NCBI GenBank assembly: GCA_038103905.1 | Contig: JAYNZW010000005.1 | Span: forward strand, 39,448-103,447 | DNA length: 64,000 nucleotides | Source of the DNA: CABYIR01 sp038103905 | GTDB taxonomy: Bacteria > Pseudomonadota > Alphaproteobacteria > Pelagibacterales > AG-422-B15 | Reading direction: 5' to 3' | In this document: positions 1 through 9,506 of the stretch, one piece after another | Layout: each line of letters opens with the position of its first letter | How positions within the stretch are numbered: the stretch's first letter is position 1 | Notes under the pieces: model-generated | What the model was told of the DNA's origin: nothing | What the model saw: the letters and a program-made list of their open reading frames with translations, nothing else | The model's database searches: none | Program-made: the position numbers and the translations under genes

Positions 1-614
1 CGAGTGTATTGTTTTCCTACTTTTGTTTTTGTAATTTGTGATGGATTTATAAAATTATCATTTTCATCATAAAAATTTAGCATATCCGCATCACCCCAAT
101 TAATTAATTTGAGTAGAAATCTATTTTTATATTCTTTAATTATTTTTTTTATTGTATTTTGCCATCCATATCCCATTCCATCATTTAAATTTAATAGTAT
201 ATTGTCTTTATTAATTTCAATAAGTAGTGTCGCATCTTGATTCCAGTCAGCAAAACTTTTGATACGTATATTTTTGGATAACTTAATCCACTCATTACTT
301 TTCACTTGCCTACAATTGAATTTATTATTTTTAAAGTCATTAAAAATTCTATCTCCATAATGATCAGGTATAAGAAAAATTTTTTCGCTTATTGAGTCTA
401 ATGATGCTGAATCAATATGATCAGGGTGTCCATGAGACAACCAAATATATTTTGCACTTAGTATGTTTTCTTTTTGCTCTTTAGGAATACTATATTTATG
501 TCCCCAGCTTCCAAAATAGGGGTTCCCATTTATCCATGGATCAGTAGTAAGAACATTTTCTAGGCCATCAAAAACAGTGACAGTTGCATTTCCTATTGTT
601 TCAAAGCCAATCAA
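1..614 (-). CDS. MBL-fold metallo-hydrolase, 3'-truncated by window edge
   Basis: About 204 residues read on the minus strand up to the window edge, so the C-terminus is missing. The metallo-beta-lactamase metal-binding motif is plain in WLSHGHPDHID (HxHxDH), followed by a DATLLIEI segment and LNLNDGMGYGW, as in UlaG-like and CMP-Neu5Ac hydroxylase-like MBL proteins that occur in glycan clusters. The frame opens after a TGA at 626-624. No ATG is present, so a TTG at 614-612 (or ATT at 617) is the most likely start. It diverges from the GT-C-like gene with about 30 bp between starts. Substrate is not known; a role in surface-sugar metabolism is only inferred from position. Confidence 0.75.
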   Translation of the reverse strand, partial: MIGFETIGNATVTVFDGLENVLTTDPWINGNPYFGSWGHKYSIPKEQKENILSAKYIWLSHGHPDHIDSASLDSISEKIFLIPDHYGDRIFNDFKNNKFNCRQVKSNEWIKLSKNIRIKSFADWNQDATLLIEINKDNILLNLNDGMGYGWQNTIKKIIKEYKNRFLLKLINWGDADMLNFYDENDNFINPSQITKTKVGKQYT

Positions 615-644
615 AATATAGAATCAATTTAAATAAATATTTAT

Positions 645-2192
645 ATGGCATTACATACCAAAAAAATAATGTTTTCATCCTTTTTTTTACTATTAATTCC
701 ATCTATTTTTTTTGGTTTTCCAGATTATTATGGGGATGATTATCATTTCGTAAATTTTGAATCAAAAGAGGGTTTTTATCTTCAATCTCTGAATGATTGG
801 ATTAATAATTATGGAATTTATTATCGTCCAGTAGGTATCTTAATTAATTTATTATTATATAAAATTTTTTCATGGAATATCTTGATATTTTATTTTTGTT
901 CAGTTGTGGCCTATTTAACCCTTGCTTACAGGGCTTATTCTTTATCACTAAAAATATCTAATCATCGATTAGATCTATCGATATTTATCTTTATCTTTTT
1001 TATTTTTTTTCCTTTTAACTCGTCAGTATATTATCAGTTGGTAAGTATGTATATGGTTGTAACTTATATTGGCTTATTTTACTTCCTAGAAAAATTTATA
1101 GATAATTACGATGCAAATCTTTGGAAAAGTTTTATTTTTTCATTCTGTTGGTTAATTTTACTTTTCTCATATGAGAGCTTAATTGGTATCTCTCTTATAT
1201 TGCCGATTTTATATTTTTTTAAGACAAGGAGTTCAAATCAGATATTTTTATTAAAAAAATACTTATATTTAATTGTAACAATAGGAGCTCCAACAGTAAT
1301 ATTTCTATTTCTTTATATATCGAACCCACTAAATACTAAAATTAATAATCTAAGTGAAACTATTTCTCTTGAAAAAAGTATTATGTCTATTGAAGATGCA
1401 AAAGAGGATAAAAATATAATAGAAAAAATCGATAGCTTTAAAAGCAATAAAGTTGGGGATTTTTTTTATAAAACCAAAAAATCATTTGTATTCTTTTTCA
1501 ATAGTATTCATTATTTTTTTGATTATTCTAAGTCAAATTATTTTTTTTTAATTTTATATTCATTGCTAATACTATTAATAGCCATAAATATACTCACAGT
1601 TCAAATTAATACTATGACAAGCAATAATGCTTCATTCTATGTGTTATTTGGATTTTTATGGGTTATTGGATCTATTTCCCCCTTCTTACTGTATCCTGGT
1701 TTTGTAATTCCTGTTTATCACTTATTATTGCCGAGCTTTGGTTTAGCATTTTTAATATATGGTATATCTAATTTAGTACTTGGAAATAAGAAATTTTTTT
1801 TTATAAGAAGTTTACTTTTATTATTAATAGTTTTTTTTCCAATAATCCATATCTCTTATTTTTTTGGTTTAAAAGAAGAATTAAGTTTTTTAAATATTTT
1901 AAGTTCTAAGGTTAGTATCTATTCATCAAAAATAAATACTAATGAAAATATTATAATAACAAATGTTCCAAACAAAAAAAATAATCATATATTTTGGTTT
2001 GAGAATTCATTATCAAAAAGATATTTAAAGAATAAAATCAATTATGCTAACAATAGTAAATTTAAAGTTAAAAATTCTGACTCTATACATTTTATAGACA
2101 AGCAAACAGTCAACTTAATAAAAGTAAATTTTTTTGAGCATCCTAATAAATATCAATATTTTGATTTTTTTTATGAAAAAACTCAGGATTAA
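645..2192 (+). CDS. Polytopic membrane protein, probable GT-C fold glycosyltransferase
   Basis: A 515-residue protein with about ten hydrophobic segments. After the first membrane segment (residues 9-25) comes PDYYGDDYHF with paired acids D31-D32, which fits the first-loop acidic motif of GT-C enzymes that use polyprenyl-phosphate sugars. A soluble charged stretch lies near residues 225-280, and the last 100 residues are poorly hydrophobic and probably extracytoplasmic. A second ATG at 669 is a possible alternative start. It is the first plus-strand gene of the polysaccharide locus, about 65 bp before the LegB-like gene. A Wzy-type polymerase or a GtrII-like transferase are alternatives; the exact role cannot be read from the sequence. 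Confidence 0.6.
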   Translation: MALHTKKIMFSSFFLLLIPSIFFGFPDYYGDDYHFVNFESKEGFYLQSLNDWINNYGIYYRPVGILINLLLYKIFSWNILIFYFCSVVAYLTLAYRAYSLSLKISNHRLDLSIFIFIFFIFFPFNSSVYYQLVSMYMVVTYIGLFYFLEKFIDNYDANLWKSFIFSFCWLILLFSYESLIGISLILPILYFFKTRSSNQIFLLKKYLYLIVTIGAPTVIFLFLYISNPLNTKINNLSETISLEKSIMSIEDAKEDKNIIEKIDSFKSNKVGDFFYKTKKSFVFFFNSIHYFFDYSKSNYFFLILYSLLILLIAINILTVQINTMTSNNASFYVLFGFLWVIGSISPFLLYPGFVIPVYHLLLPSFGLAFLIYGISNLVLGNKKFFFIRSLLLLLIVFFPIIHISYFFGLKEELSFLNILSSKVSIYSSKINTNENIIITNVPNKKNNHIFWFENSLSKRYLKNKINYANNSKFKVKNSDSIHFIDKQTVNLIKVNFFEHPNKYQYFDFFYEKTQD

Positions 2193-2256
2193 TACAATAT
2201 AAAAATTTTTTAATTTATTTGTTTTATTTAAGTAAAATTAAATTAAAAGATTATTT

Positions 2257-3249
2257 ATGTTTAGTTTAAATGGAAAAAAAATACTTGTAACTGGAGCAGG
2301 AGGATTTATCGGTAGTCATTTATGTGCAAGACTTATTAAATTAGGTGCAAAAGTTACTGCATTAACACATTACAATTCCCGCAGCTCATATGCCAATCTA
2401 GATTTTCTAAAAAATGAAGAAATCGAAAGCTTAAATATTATTAAAGGTAATATTGAAGATCCTTATTTCATTGATCATGCATCCGAGAATATTGAAATAA
2501 TTTTTCATCTTGCGGCATTAATTGGTATTCCATATTCGTATGTTTCACCACTTAGTTATGTCAAAACAAATATAGAGGGCACAATAAATTTACTTGAGGT
2601 ATCAAAAAAAAGAAATATCAAAATGATTCATACATCAACATCTGAGTGTTATGGTACGGCAATATATACTCCAATTGACGAGTCTCACCCATTACAAGGA
2701 CAATCACCATATTCAGCAAGTAAGATATCAGCTGATAAAATTATTGAGAGTTATCACAATTCTTTTGGCACAAACACAATAACAATAAGACCTTTCAATG
2801 TCTTTGGGCCAGGACAGTCTGCAAGAGCAATAATACCAACTATTATTTCTCAACTTATTCAATCAAATAATATTGAAGTTGGTTCAACTTCTCCAATAAG
2901 AGACTTCACATATGTTGATGATACAGTGAATGCATTTATTCAGGCAGCACAGCATGAAAATATCTCAGGTAACTTAATAAATATAGGAAATGGCAAAGGC
3001 ATAAGCATTAAAGATTTAATATATAAATGTGCAGAAATACTAAAAATAAAAAATATTAATATCAATGTAAGCAATGAAAGAAACAGACCTGAAAAAAGTG
3101 AAGTTTTTAATCTTATATGTGACAATACAGCCGCACAAGAAAAGATTTCATGGTCACCTTCAGTATCCCTTACTGAAGGATTAGAGAGAACTATTATCTT
3201 CATAAAAAAACATCAAGATTTTTATAAAATAGGCAAATATGAAATATAA
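2257..3249 (+). CDS. NAD-dependent 4,6-dehydratase/epimerase, LegB-like
   Basis: Extended short-chain dehydrogenase of 330 residues. The Rossmann glycine motif GAGGFIG spans residues 13-19, and the catalytic elements are the HTSTSE stretch (125-130) and YSASK (Y152, K156). The segment ALTHYNSRSSYANLDF near residues 35-50 resembles the LegB group of nucleotide-sugar 4,6-dehydratases (legionaminic acid or bacillosamine-type pathways). A nucleotidyltransferase gene starts 4 bp downstream, as expected of an enzyme that acts on a sugar nucleotide made next door. The dehydratase assignment is likely; the exact sugar nucleotide is not decided by the sequence. Confidence 0.8.
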   Translation: MFSLNGKKILVTGAGGFIGSHLCARLIKLGAKVTALTHYNSRSSYANLDFLKNEEIESLNIIKGNIEDPYFIDHASENIEIIFHLAALIGIPYSYVSPLSYVKTNIEGTINLLEVSKKRNIKMIHTSTSECYGTAIYTPIDESHPLQGQSPYSASKISADKIIESYHNSFGTNTITIRPFNVFGPGQSARAIIPTIISQLIQSNNIEVGSTSPIRDFTYVDDTVNAFIQAAQHENISGNLINIGNGKGISIKDLIYKCAEILKIKNININVSNERNRPEKSEVFNLICDNTAAQEKISWSPSVSLTEGLERTIIFIKKHQDFYKIGKYEI

Positions 3250-3253
3250 TTAA

Positions 3254-3967
3254 ATGCAAGCAATTATTTTAGCAGGAGGAAAAGGAACTAGGCTTCTCCC
3301 CTATACAAAAACAATTCCTAAGCCTCTTTTACCCATTGAAGATATTCCAATAATTGAAATAATAATAAGGCAATTAAAAGTTCATGGTTTCAATTCAATT
3401 ATTTTAGCTGTGGGTCATATGCACCATCTATTCCAATCTTTTTTTGAAGATGGATCCAAATTCGGAGTCAAAATATCATATACGGTTGAAAATATACCAT
3501 TAGGAACAGCAGGCGCACTCAGTAAATGTTTCTCGGAACTAGAAGAAAATTTTTTGATGATGAATGGTGATATTTTAACTACGCTTAATTTTCAAAACCT
3601 TATGAATTTTCATACTAAAGAAAATAATGATTTTTCAATTGCCACTCATAATAGAACTGTAAAAATTGATTACGGTGTTTTAGAGAGTGACAATTCAAAC
3701 AATCTTCTTAGATATATTGAAAAACCTCATTATGATTATAAGGTAAGTATGGGAATCAATATAGTTAGGAAGTCTTCGATAAAAAAATATATTGATGAAG
3801 AGAAATATCTTGATATTCCAGATTTGGTTAAAGAGTTATTAAAAAATAAATCAAAAATATTATGCTATAAAGAAAATTGTGATTGGCTTGATATAGGTAG
3901 AGTAGATGACTATGAAGAAGCCTCATCAATATTTTTAAGAAATAAAAAAAAATATTTAATAGATTAA
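3254..3967 (+). CDS. Sugar-1-phosphate nucleotidyltransferase
   Basis: A 237-residue NTP_transferase family protein. It has the N-terminal nucleotide-binding signature AIILAGGKGTRLLPYT (residues 3-18) with the conserved KP at 23-24, the metal-binding NGD at 104-106, and a C-terminal DWLDIGRVDDY typical of mannose-1-phosphate guanylyltransferase-like and LegF-like enzymes. The short length means there is no C-terminal left-handed beta-helix or acyltransferase domain. It lies 4 bp after the LegB-like gene and 4 bp before an SDR gene, so the three probably make one activated sugar. The activating nucleotide (GTP, CTP or UTP) cannot be told. Confidence 0.85.
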   Translation: MQAIILAGGKGTRLLPYTKTIPKPLLPIEDIPIIEIIIRQLKVHGFNSIILAVGHMHHLFQSFFEDGSKFGVKISYTVENIPLGTAGALSKCFSELEENFLMMNGDILTTLNFQNLMNFHTKENNDFSIATHNRTVKIDYGVLESDNSNNLLRYIEKPHYDYKVSMGINIVRKSSIKKYIDEEKYLDIPDLVKELLKNKSKILCYKENCDWLDIGRVDDYEEASSIFLRNKKKYLID

Positions 3968-3971
3968 TATA

Positions 3972-4874
3972 ATGAAATTTCTTGTTACTGGAGCTTCAGG
4001 TTTTATAGGAAAAGAAGTGGTGAAACTAATAAAACAAAATGGTTTTGAGGTTTTCACAACTAGTCGTTATAAATCAAAAAAGAAAAATCAATTTCAGATT
4101 CCAAAAAAAAATGTTAAAGAATTTTTTAAAAAAATTTTTATAAGTGTTAAGCCACAATATATTATTCATTTAGCGGGAAGCATAAAAGATGAATCACTTG
4201 TCAAATCTATAAAATCGAATTGCATTATTACTTATGAAATTCTGAGTGCGATTGAGGAAAGTAAGTTAGAAAAGACAATTAAGTGCCTTTTTGTAGGAAG
4301 TGCTGCTGAGTATGGATTTGTTTCAAGACAAGAACTACCTGTAACCGAAAAGTCTTTAATTAAACCTAATAGCGTTTATGGACTTAGTAAATCTATTCAG
4401 TCACACATTGTGAGTACTTTTCTAAAACGAAATAAAAATATAATTTATGTTAGGCCATTTAATGTAATTGGTAAAGGAATGTCAAAAGACCTCTCACTAG
4501 GAAATTTTAATAGAAAAATTGAACTGATCAAAAAAAAGAAAATAAAAAAGAAAATTGAAATACGAAACCCGTATGCAGCAAGAGACTTTATAGATGTTGC
4601 TGATACCGCTATTATTATTTTGAAATTAATAAAAAATAATAAATCGTATGGAAAATATATAAATATTTGTTCAGGAAAATCTGTTAAGATAAAGAAGATT
4701 TTAGAGTATATGATTTTATTAAGTAATCAAGATATTGAGATTAAATCAGAAAATGCCACTCAAAAAAATCAAGACATGAATATTTATTATGGAGATAATA
4801 AAAAGTTAATTCAGCTAATTGGTGATTTTAAATTTATTTCCTGGAAAAAGACTGTAAGAAAGATGATGTTTTAA
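3972..4874 (+). CDS. NAD(P)-dependent sugar epimerase/reductase (extended SDR)
   Basis: A 300-residue extended SDR. The glycine motif GASGFIG is at residues 7-13, a serine-rich VGSAAEYG stretch at 108-115 and the catalytic pair YGLSK at Y136 and K140. Gene order (dehydratase, nucleotidyltransferase, this SDR) suggests the reductase or epimerase step on a 4-keto-6-deoxy sugar nucleotide, as GDP-6-deoxy-mannose reductases do, but the substrate is inferred. Its stop codon overlaps the start of the following GT2 gene by one base, so the two are translationally coupled. Confidence 0.8.
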   Translation: MKFLVTGASGFIGKEVVKLIKQNGFEVFTTSRYKSKKKNQFQIPKKNVKEFFKKIFISVKPQYIIHLAGSIKDESLVKSIKSNCIITYEILSAIEESKLEKTIKCLFVGSAAEYGFVSRQELPVTEKSLIKPNSVYGLSKSIQSHIVSTFLKRNKNIIYVRPFNVIGKGMSKDLSLGNFNRKIELIKKKKIKKKIEIRNPYAARDFIDVADTAIIILKLIKNNKSYGKYINICSGKSVKIKKILEYMILLSNQDIEIKSENATQKNQDMNIYYGDNKKLIQLIGDFKFISWKKTVRKMMF

Positions 4875-5812
4875 TGAAAAAAATAACTGTTATTTCACCT
4901 GTTTTTAATGAAGAGAGTGTTATAAGAATTTTTTATAACTCATTAACAGAGACTTTAGATAAAATTAAAAATAATTATACTTTTGAAATTTTATTTGTTA
5001 TCGATAAAAGTACAGATAAGACGTTTGAAGTAATCACCGAAATAGCAAAAGAAAATAACAATGTAAAAGCAATTCTTCTTTCTAGAAGATTTGGTCATCA
5101 AATGTCCTTAGTCGCTGGGATGGACCAAGTAAAAGATGGTGCAATAATAATGATGGATTCAGACCTTCAACATCCTCCCGGTGTGATTTTAGAAATGATT
5201 GACAAATACGAAAAAGGTTTTGAAATAGTATATACCATAAGAACATCAACAGAAAAACAAAATCTAATTAGAAGCGCTATGTCAAAAGTATTTTATTATT
5301 TATTAAATAAAACTTCAGATATTAATATTGGAATTGGAGAAGCTGATTACAGGCTAATTTCACCTAAAGTAGTAAATATATTCCAAAATCAAATCAGAGA
5401 ACGAAATCAATTCTTAAGAGGATTATTTAAATGGGTTGGTTTTAAAAGTATTTCTGTAAACTTTAAAGCAAATAAGCGAGCTGCTGGAAAAACTAAATAT
5501 AGCTTCAGTACAATGATCAAATTTGCATCTTCGGGTTTTACTTCTTTTTCTCGAAAACCTCTTCAGTTTGCTATTTACCTTGGGGTTGTTTTATCAATAT
5601 TAAGTTTTGGAATAGGCCTTCATTCATTTATTGCTTATTTCTTAAATAATGTTGCTCCTTCAGGATGGACAACTCTTACTATTTTGATTTCTTTATTTTC
5701 AGGTATACAGCTTCTTTTTCTTGGCTTAATTGGAGAATATATAGGTTCAATTTTTGAGGAAGTGAAGCAAAGACCATTATACATAATTGAAGATAAGATC
5801 AACATTAAATGA
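4874..5812 (+). CDS. Glycosyltransferase family 2, DPM1/GtrB-like
   Basis: A 312-residue GT2 protein with the start VISPVFNEE (residues 6-14), the metal-binding DSD motif in MMDSDLQHPP (D95, D97), and two C-terminal membrane segments near residues 230-256 and 267-290. This layout is that of GtrB/ArnC/DPM1-type enzymes, which move a sugar from a nucleotide onto polyprenyl phosphate at the inner face of the membrane. The product would suit a GT-C enzyme such as the membrane protein at 645-2192 in the same cluster; that link is an inference. It overlaps the next gene by 4 bp. Confidence 0.87.
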   Translation: MKKITVISPVFNEESVIRIFYNSLTETLDKIKNNYTFEILFVIDKSTDKTFEVITEIAKENNNVKAILLSRRFGHQMSLVAGMDQVKDGAIIMMDSDLQHPPGVILEMIDKYEKGFEIVYTIRTSTEKQNLIRSAMSKVFYYLLNKTSDINIGIGEADYRLISPKVVNIFQNQIRERNQFLRGLFKWVGFKSISVNFKANKRAAGKTKYSFSTMIKFASSGFTSFSRKPLQFAIYLGVVLSILSFGIGLHSFIAYFLNNVAPSGWTTLTILISLFSGIQLLFLGLIGEYIGSIFEEVKQRPLYIIEDKINIK

Positions 5813-6651
5813 ATTGTGATATTTGTAATTCTAAACAGAGTAAAAATTTATTTAACGAAATAGTTAAGTGTTTAAATTGTGGACATGTATATGCAAAAAT
5901 AAAAATTTCAAATGAAGAACTTAAAAACTTATATAAATCTGACTATTTTGATACTGATGAGTACCATGATTATAAGGCAGAGGTTGTTTCAATAAAAAAA
6001 AATTTTAGACGATTATTAAAAATTATTACAAAGTTCACAGACAACCCTGGCAATAAGACACTTGTTGAGGTTGGATCAGCTTATGGATACTTTGTTGATG
6101 AAGCTCAATTTATATTTAAAAGAGTTATTGGTACAGAAATAGCAAAAGAACCAGCAGAATATGCAAGTAGGGTATTAGGTCTTGATGTGAGAAATTTAGA
6201 TATTTTAAATTGGAATTTTGATAATAAAAAAATAGATATTGTTTGCCTTTGGGATGTAATTGAACATCTTTATTCACCTAATAAATATTTAAATAAAATT
6301 TCTGAAAATCTGGATATTGGCTCTTTGATTGCTTTAACGACGCCAGATATTGGAAGCCTAGTAGCAAAAATTAGAAAAGAAAATTGGAGACAGATTCATC
6401 CACCTACTCATATTCATTATTTTGATAAAAAAACAATAACTCATATTTTAAAGATTAATGGATTTGAAGTTGTGCACTATGGACATTTTGGAAGATATAG
6501 AAGTCTGGGTATGATTTTTTATATTATTTTTGTTCTAAGGCTTAAAATACCAATAATTTTTAAACTACTCGAGTTTTTAAAACTTGATAAGGTGATAACA
6601 TATCTCAATCTGTACGATGAAATGATAGTAATTGCAAAAAAGGTAATCTGA
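5809..6651 (+). CDS. Class I SAM methyltransferase with N-terminal zinc ribbon
   Basis: A 280-residue protein beginning with a zinc-ribbon of four cysteines (C3, C6, C21, C24). A Rossmann methyltransferase core follows with motif I EVGSAYGYF around residues 87-95 and the acidic post-motif CLWDVIEHLYSP further on, as in the Methyltransf_23 group common in O-antigen and capsule loci. It overlaps the GT2 gene by ATGA-type coupling (start at 5809, GT2 stop at 5812). Probable role: O-, N- or C-methylation of a sugar or sugar intermediate; the acceptor is unknown. Confidence 0.8.
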   Translation: MNCDICNSKQSKNLFNEIVKCLNCGHVYAKIKISNEELKNLYKSDYFDTDEYHDYKAEVVSIKKNFRRLLKIITKFTDNPGNKTLVEVGSAYGYFVDEAQFIFKRVIGTEIAKEPAEYASRVLGLDVRNLDILNWNFDNKKIDIVCLWDVIEHLYSPNKYLNKISENLDIGSLIALTTPDIGSLVAKIRKENWRQIHPPTHIHYFDKKTITHILKINGFEVVHYGHFGRYRSLGMIFYIIFVLRLKIPIIFKLLEFLKLDKVITYLNLYDEMIVIAKKVI

Positions 6652-6663
6652 TTAATTTATTAT

Positions 6664-7620
6664 ATGAAATATTTAGAGCAAAATTTATTTTCTTGCATAA
6701 ATTGTAATGTAGGAAAACTTATTGTGAAAGATGAAATCTGCTTTGAATGCGAAAAATGCAAAAAAAATTACTCAATTATTAATAGTATTCCTAGATTTGT
6801 TGATAAGAACAATTATTCGAATTCATTTGGTTATCAATGGAACATCTTTGATAAAACCCAACTTGATAGTTATACAAAAAAAAATATTAGTAGGAGCAGA
6901 GTCTATGAAATTACTAAATTTAATAAGAACACTGATCTTTCAAATAAAAATATGCTAGAAGCAGGCTCAGGAGCCGGTAGATTTACTGAAATTTTAGCTG
7001 AAACTAAAGTGAATTTATTTACATTTGATTTTTCAAACGCAATAGATGCCAATAAATTAAATAATAGTGGTTTTCAGAATATTACTTTTTTTCAGGCTGA
7101 TATTTTAGAAATACCTTTTAAAGATAATTATTTTGATTATGTCTTTTGTTTAGGTGTTATTCAACATACTCAACATCCTGAAGAAACATTTAATTCTCTA
7201 GTAAGAAAATTAAAGCCTGGTGGAACAATCTACATAGATATTTATTCAAAAAAATGGCATACATATTTATGGCTTAAATATATTTTAAGACCAATAACCA
7301 AACGGATCCCAAGAGAAATTTTATTCACAATTGTTAAAAAACTTACACCACTTTTTATACCTTATACAAAATTCCTAAAATTGATTCTTGGAAGAAAAGC
7401 CCATAGATTATCACCAATTGTTGAATATAGTGATTTAGGATTTGACACAAAATTGAACATAGAATGGTCGATATTAGATACTTTTGACATGTATTCTCCG
7501 CAATATGATCAGCCTCAATCATTATCTGAAGTGAAAAGATGGTTCACAAATCTAGGGTTTAAAAATATTAATATAAAGTATGGACCTAATGGAGTTGTGG
7601 GTTCAGCTATAAAGAAGTAA
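6664..7620 (+). CDS. Class I SAM methyltransferase with Trm112-like N-terminus
   Basis: A 318-residue protein with an N-terminal cysteine cluster (C11, C14, C29, C32) that resembles the Trm112/zinc-ribbon module fused to many methyltransferases, then a Methyltransf_11 core with motif I LEAGSGAGRF at residues 98-107 and the FCLGVIQHTQHPEE stretch with LKPGG. It sits 12 bp after another methyltransferase of different sequence and 8 bp before the asparagine-synthase gene. The pair may modify two positions of the repeat unit. The substrate cannot be identified. Confidence 0.78.
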   Translation: MKYLEQNLFSCINCNVGKLIVKDEICFECEKCKKNYSIINSIPRFVDKNNYSNSFGYQWNIFDKTQLDSYTKKNISRSRVYEITKFNKNTDLSNKNMLEAGSGAGRFTEILAETKVNLFTFDFSNAIDANKLNNSGFQNITFFQADILEIPFKDNYFDYVFCLGVIQHTQHPEETFNSLVRKLKPGGTIYIDIYSKKWHTYLWLKYILRPITKRIPREILFTIVKKLTPLFIPYTKFLKLILGRKAHRLSPIVEYSDLGFDTKLNIEWSILDTFDMYSPQYDQPQSLSEVKRWFTNLGFKNINIKYGPNGVVGSAIKK

Positions 7621-7628
7621 TTTATATT

Positions 7629-9506
7629 ATGTGTGGAATTGCCGGAATCATTGATTTTTCACGTCAATTTGATTATTTAGAAAATCTAAGTAGTGCTTCT
7701 AGTATGATGAAGAATAGAGGTCCTGATGATAGTGGTATATGGAACGATAATATTTGTGGACTAGCACAGAGAAGACTATCAATACTCGATCTTTCTAATG
7801 CAGGACATCAACCAATGATTTCTCCTAATAATAGATTTGTTTGCACATTTAATGGTGAGATTTACAACTTCAAACACCTGAAAAAAGATATACAGGAACA
7901 AAATCCAAATTTAATTTTTAAAAGTGATACTGATACAGAGGTATTATTAGCTGGATGGGAAATATTTGGTGCAGAATTCATAGATAGAATTGATGGCATG
8001 TTCGCTTTTGGTATATGGGATAGAAAAGAAGAAAAAATATATCTTGCCAGAGACCGAATGGGCGAAAAACCACTTTACTACAGCATCAATAATAAAAGAT
8101 TAAATTTTTCATCAAGACCTCTGCCAATGTTTAGATTAGATAAAAATTTAAGTAAAGAATATGATAATCAAGGATTAAGATACTTCATTGAGAGTGGATA
8201 TGTTCCTGCTCCATATTCAATTTATTCAAGTATAAAAAAATTGTCTCCAGGAAATCTTTTAGTATTTTCAAAAAATGATTTTAAGATAAAAATTTTTTGG
8301 GATCCATATCAATTGTCTACTAATTATAATTGGTTAAGAAGATCAGAAAATGACCTCATAGATGAATTAGACACAATTCTAGAAAAAAGTGTTAGAGACA
8401 GAATGGTAAGCGACGTTCCAATTGGAGCTTTTCTATCAGGTGGAATTGATAGTACTTTAGTTGCTGCAAATATGAATAAAGTGTCTGGTAATATAAAAAC
8501 ATTCACAATTGGTTTTAAGGAAAAGGAATACGATGAAAGTATATTTGCTCAAGAAGTAGCAAACTATCTAAAAACGGATCATTTTTGTAATTACTTGAAA
8601 GTAGATAATTTGCTTGATCTATTGCCAAAATTTTTTGAGTCTTATGATGAACCTTTTTTTGACAGTGCTGCCTTTCCCACTTTAGCAGTATCAAAACTTG
8701 CAAAAAATCAAGTGACTGTTTCTTTATCAGGTGATGGAGGTGACGAACTTTTTGGAGGCTATCATTATTATAAAATAATTAATTTCTTAAGTTTTTTTTA
8801 TAAATCTCCAGAAGTATTAAAATCAATACTTTCAAAATTAATTGGATTTGTACCACTCCATAATTTTCAATTAATGTCTAGTGCGTTAAGTTATTCTGAT
8901 GTAGCTGGTTCTTTTTCTTTTATAAGAGGTATTAGTAAAGATTTTAATACTATTTTATCTGATGAGTTATTTAATAGTACTTACGGGTTATCTGATATGT
9001 TTAGTGAAGCATCAAAAGCTTTTAATCAAAATATAAGCCCATCGGAGCTCGCAATGCGTTTGGATGCAAAATATACCATGAATGATGATTATTTACAGAA
9101 AACTGATGTAGCTAGCATGGCGTATTCACTTGAAGCAAGAGCTCCTTTTTTATCAAAAGATTTAGTAGAATGGTCGTTTAAATTACCTAGCAAATTTAAA
9201 ATAGCATCAAATACAAATAAATATTTATTAAGGAAGCTTGCTTATCGATACGTTCCAAAGCAAATACTTGATCGACCAAAGAGAGGGTTTGGAGTCCCAA
9301 TTGATAGATGGTTAAGAAATGATCTCAAAAAATGGAGTTGGAATATAATAAATGATCCACAAAGCTATAAAAATTTACCCATAAAAATGCATTCTGTAAT
9401 AGATTTATTTAATATTCATCAGAAAGGAAAAAGAAATGCTCACCCATTACTTTGGGCCACTTTAATGATGTTACAATTTAATAAAAATCAAAAATATGAA
9501 TTATAA
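7629..9506 (+). CDS. Asparagine synthase (glutamine-hydrolysing) family amidotransferase
   Basis: A 625-residue two-domain protein. C2 is the N-terminal nucleophile (MCGIAG) of the class II glutamine amidotransferase domain, with RRLSILDLS and FNGEIYN motifs, and the synthase domain carries the ATP-binding SGGIDS at residues 270-275 and SGDGGDELFGGYH later. Length fits AsnB. In polysaccharide clusters such paralogues (WbpS-like) are thought to amidate uronic-acid sugars, and a UDP-HexNAc dehydrogenase in this cluster would supply a carboxyl group. Whether it makes free asparagine or sugar amides cannot be told here. It overlaps the next gene by 11 bp. Confidence 0.85.
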   Translation: MCGIAGIIDFSRQFDYLENLSSASSMMKNRGPDDSGIWNDNICGLAQRRLSILDLSNAGHQPMISPNNRFVCTFNGEIYNFKHLKKDIQEQNPNLIFKSDTDTEVLLAGWEIFGAEFIDRIDGMFAFGIWDRKEEKIYLARDRMGEKPLYYSINNKRLNFSSRPLPMFRLDKNLSKEYDNQGLRYFIESGYVPAPYSIYSSIKKLSPGNLLVFSKNDFKIKIFWDPYQLSTNYNWLRRSENDLIDELDTILEKSVRDRMVSDVPIGAFLSGGIDSTLVAANMNKVSGNIKTFTIGFKEKEYDESIFAQEVANYLKTDHFCNYLKVDNLLDLLPKFFESYDEPFFDSAAFPTLAVSKLAKNQVTVSLSGDGGDELFGGYHYYKIINFLSFFYKSPEVLKSILSKLIGFVPLHNFQLMSSALSYSDVAGSFSFIRGISKDFNTILSDELFNSTYGLSDMFSEASKAFNQNISPSELAMRLDAKYTMNDDYLQKTDVASMAYSLEARAPFLSKDLVEWSFKLPSKFKIASNTNKYLLRKLAYRYVPKQILDRPKRGFGVPIDRWLRNDLKKWSWNIINDPQSYKNLPIKMHSVIDLFNIHQKGKRNAHPLLWATLMMLQFNKNQKYEL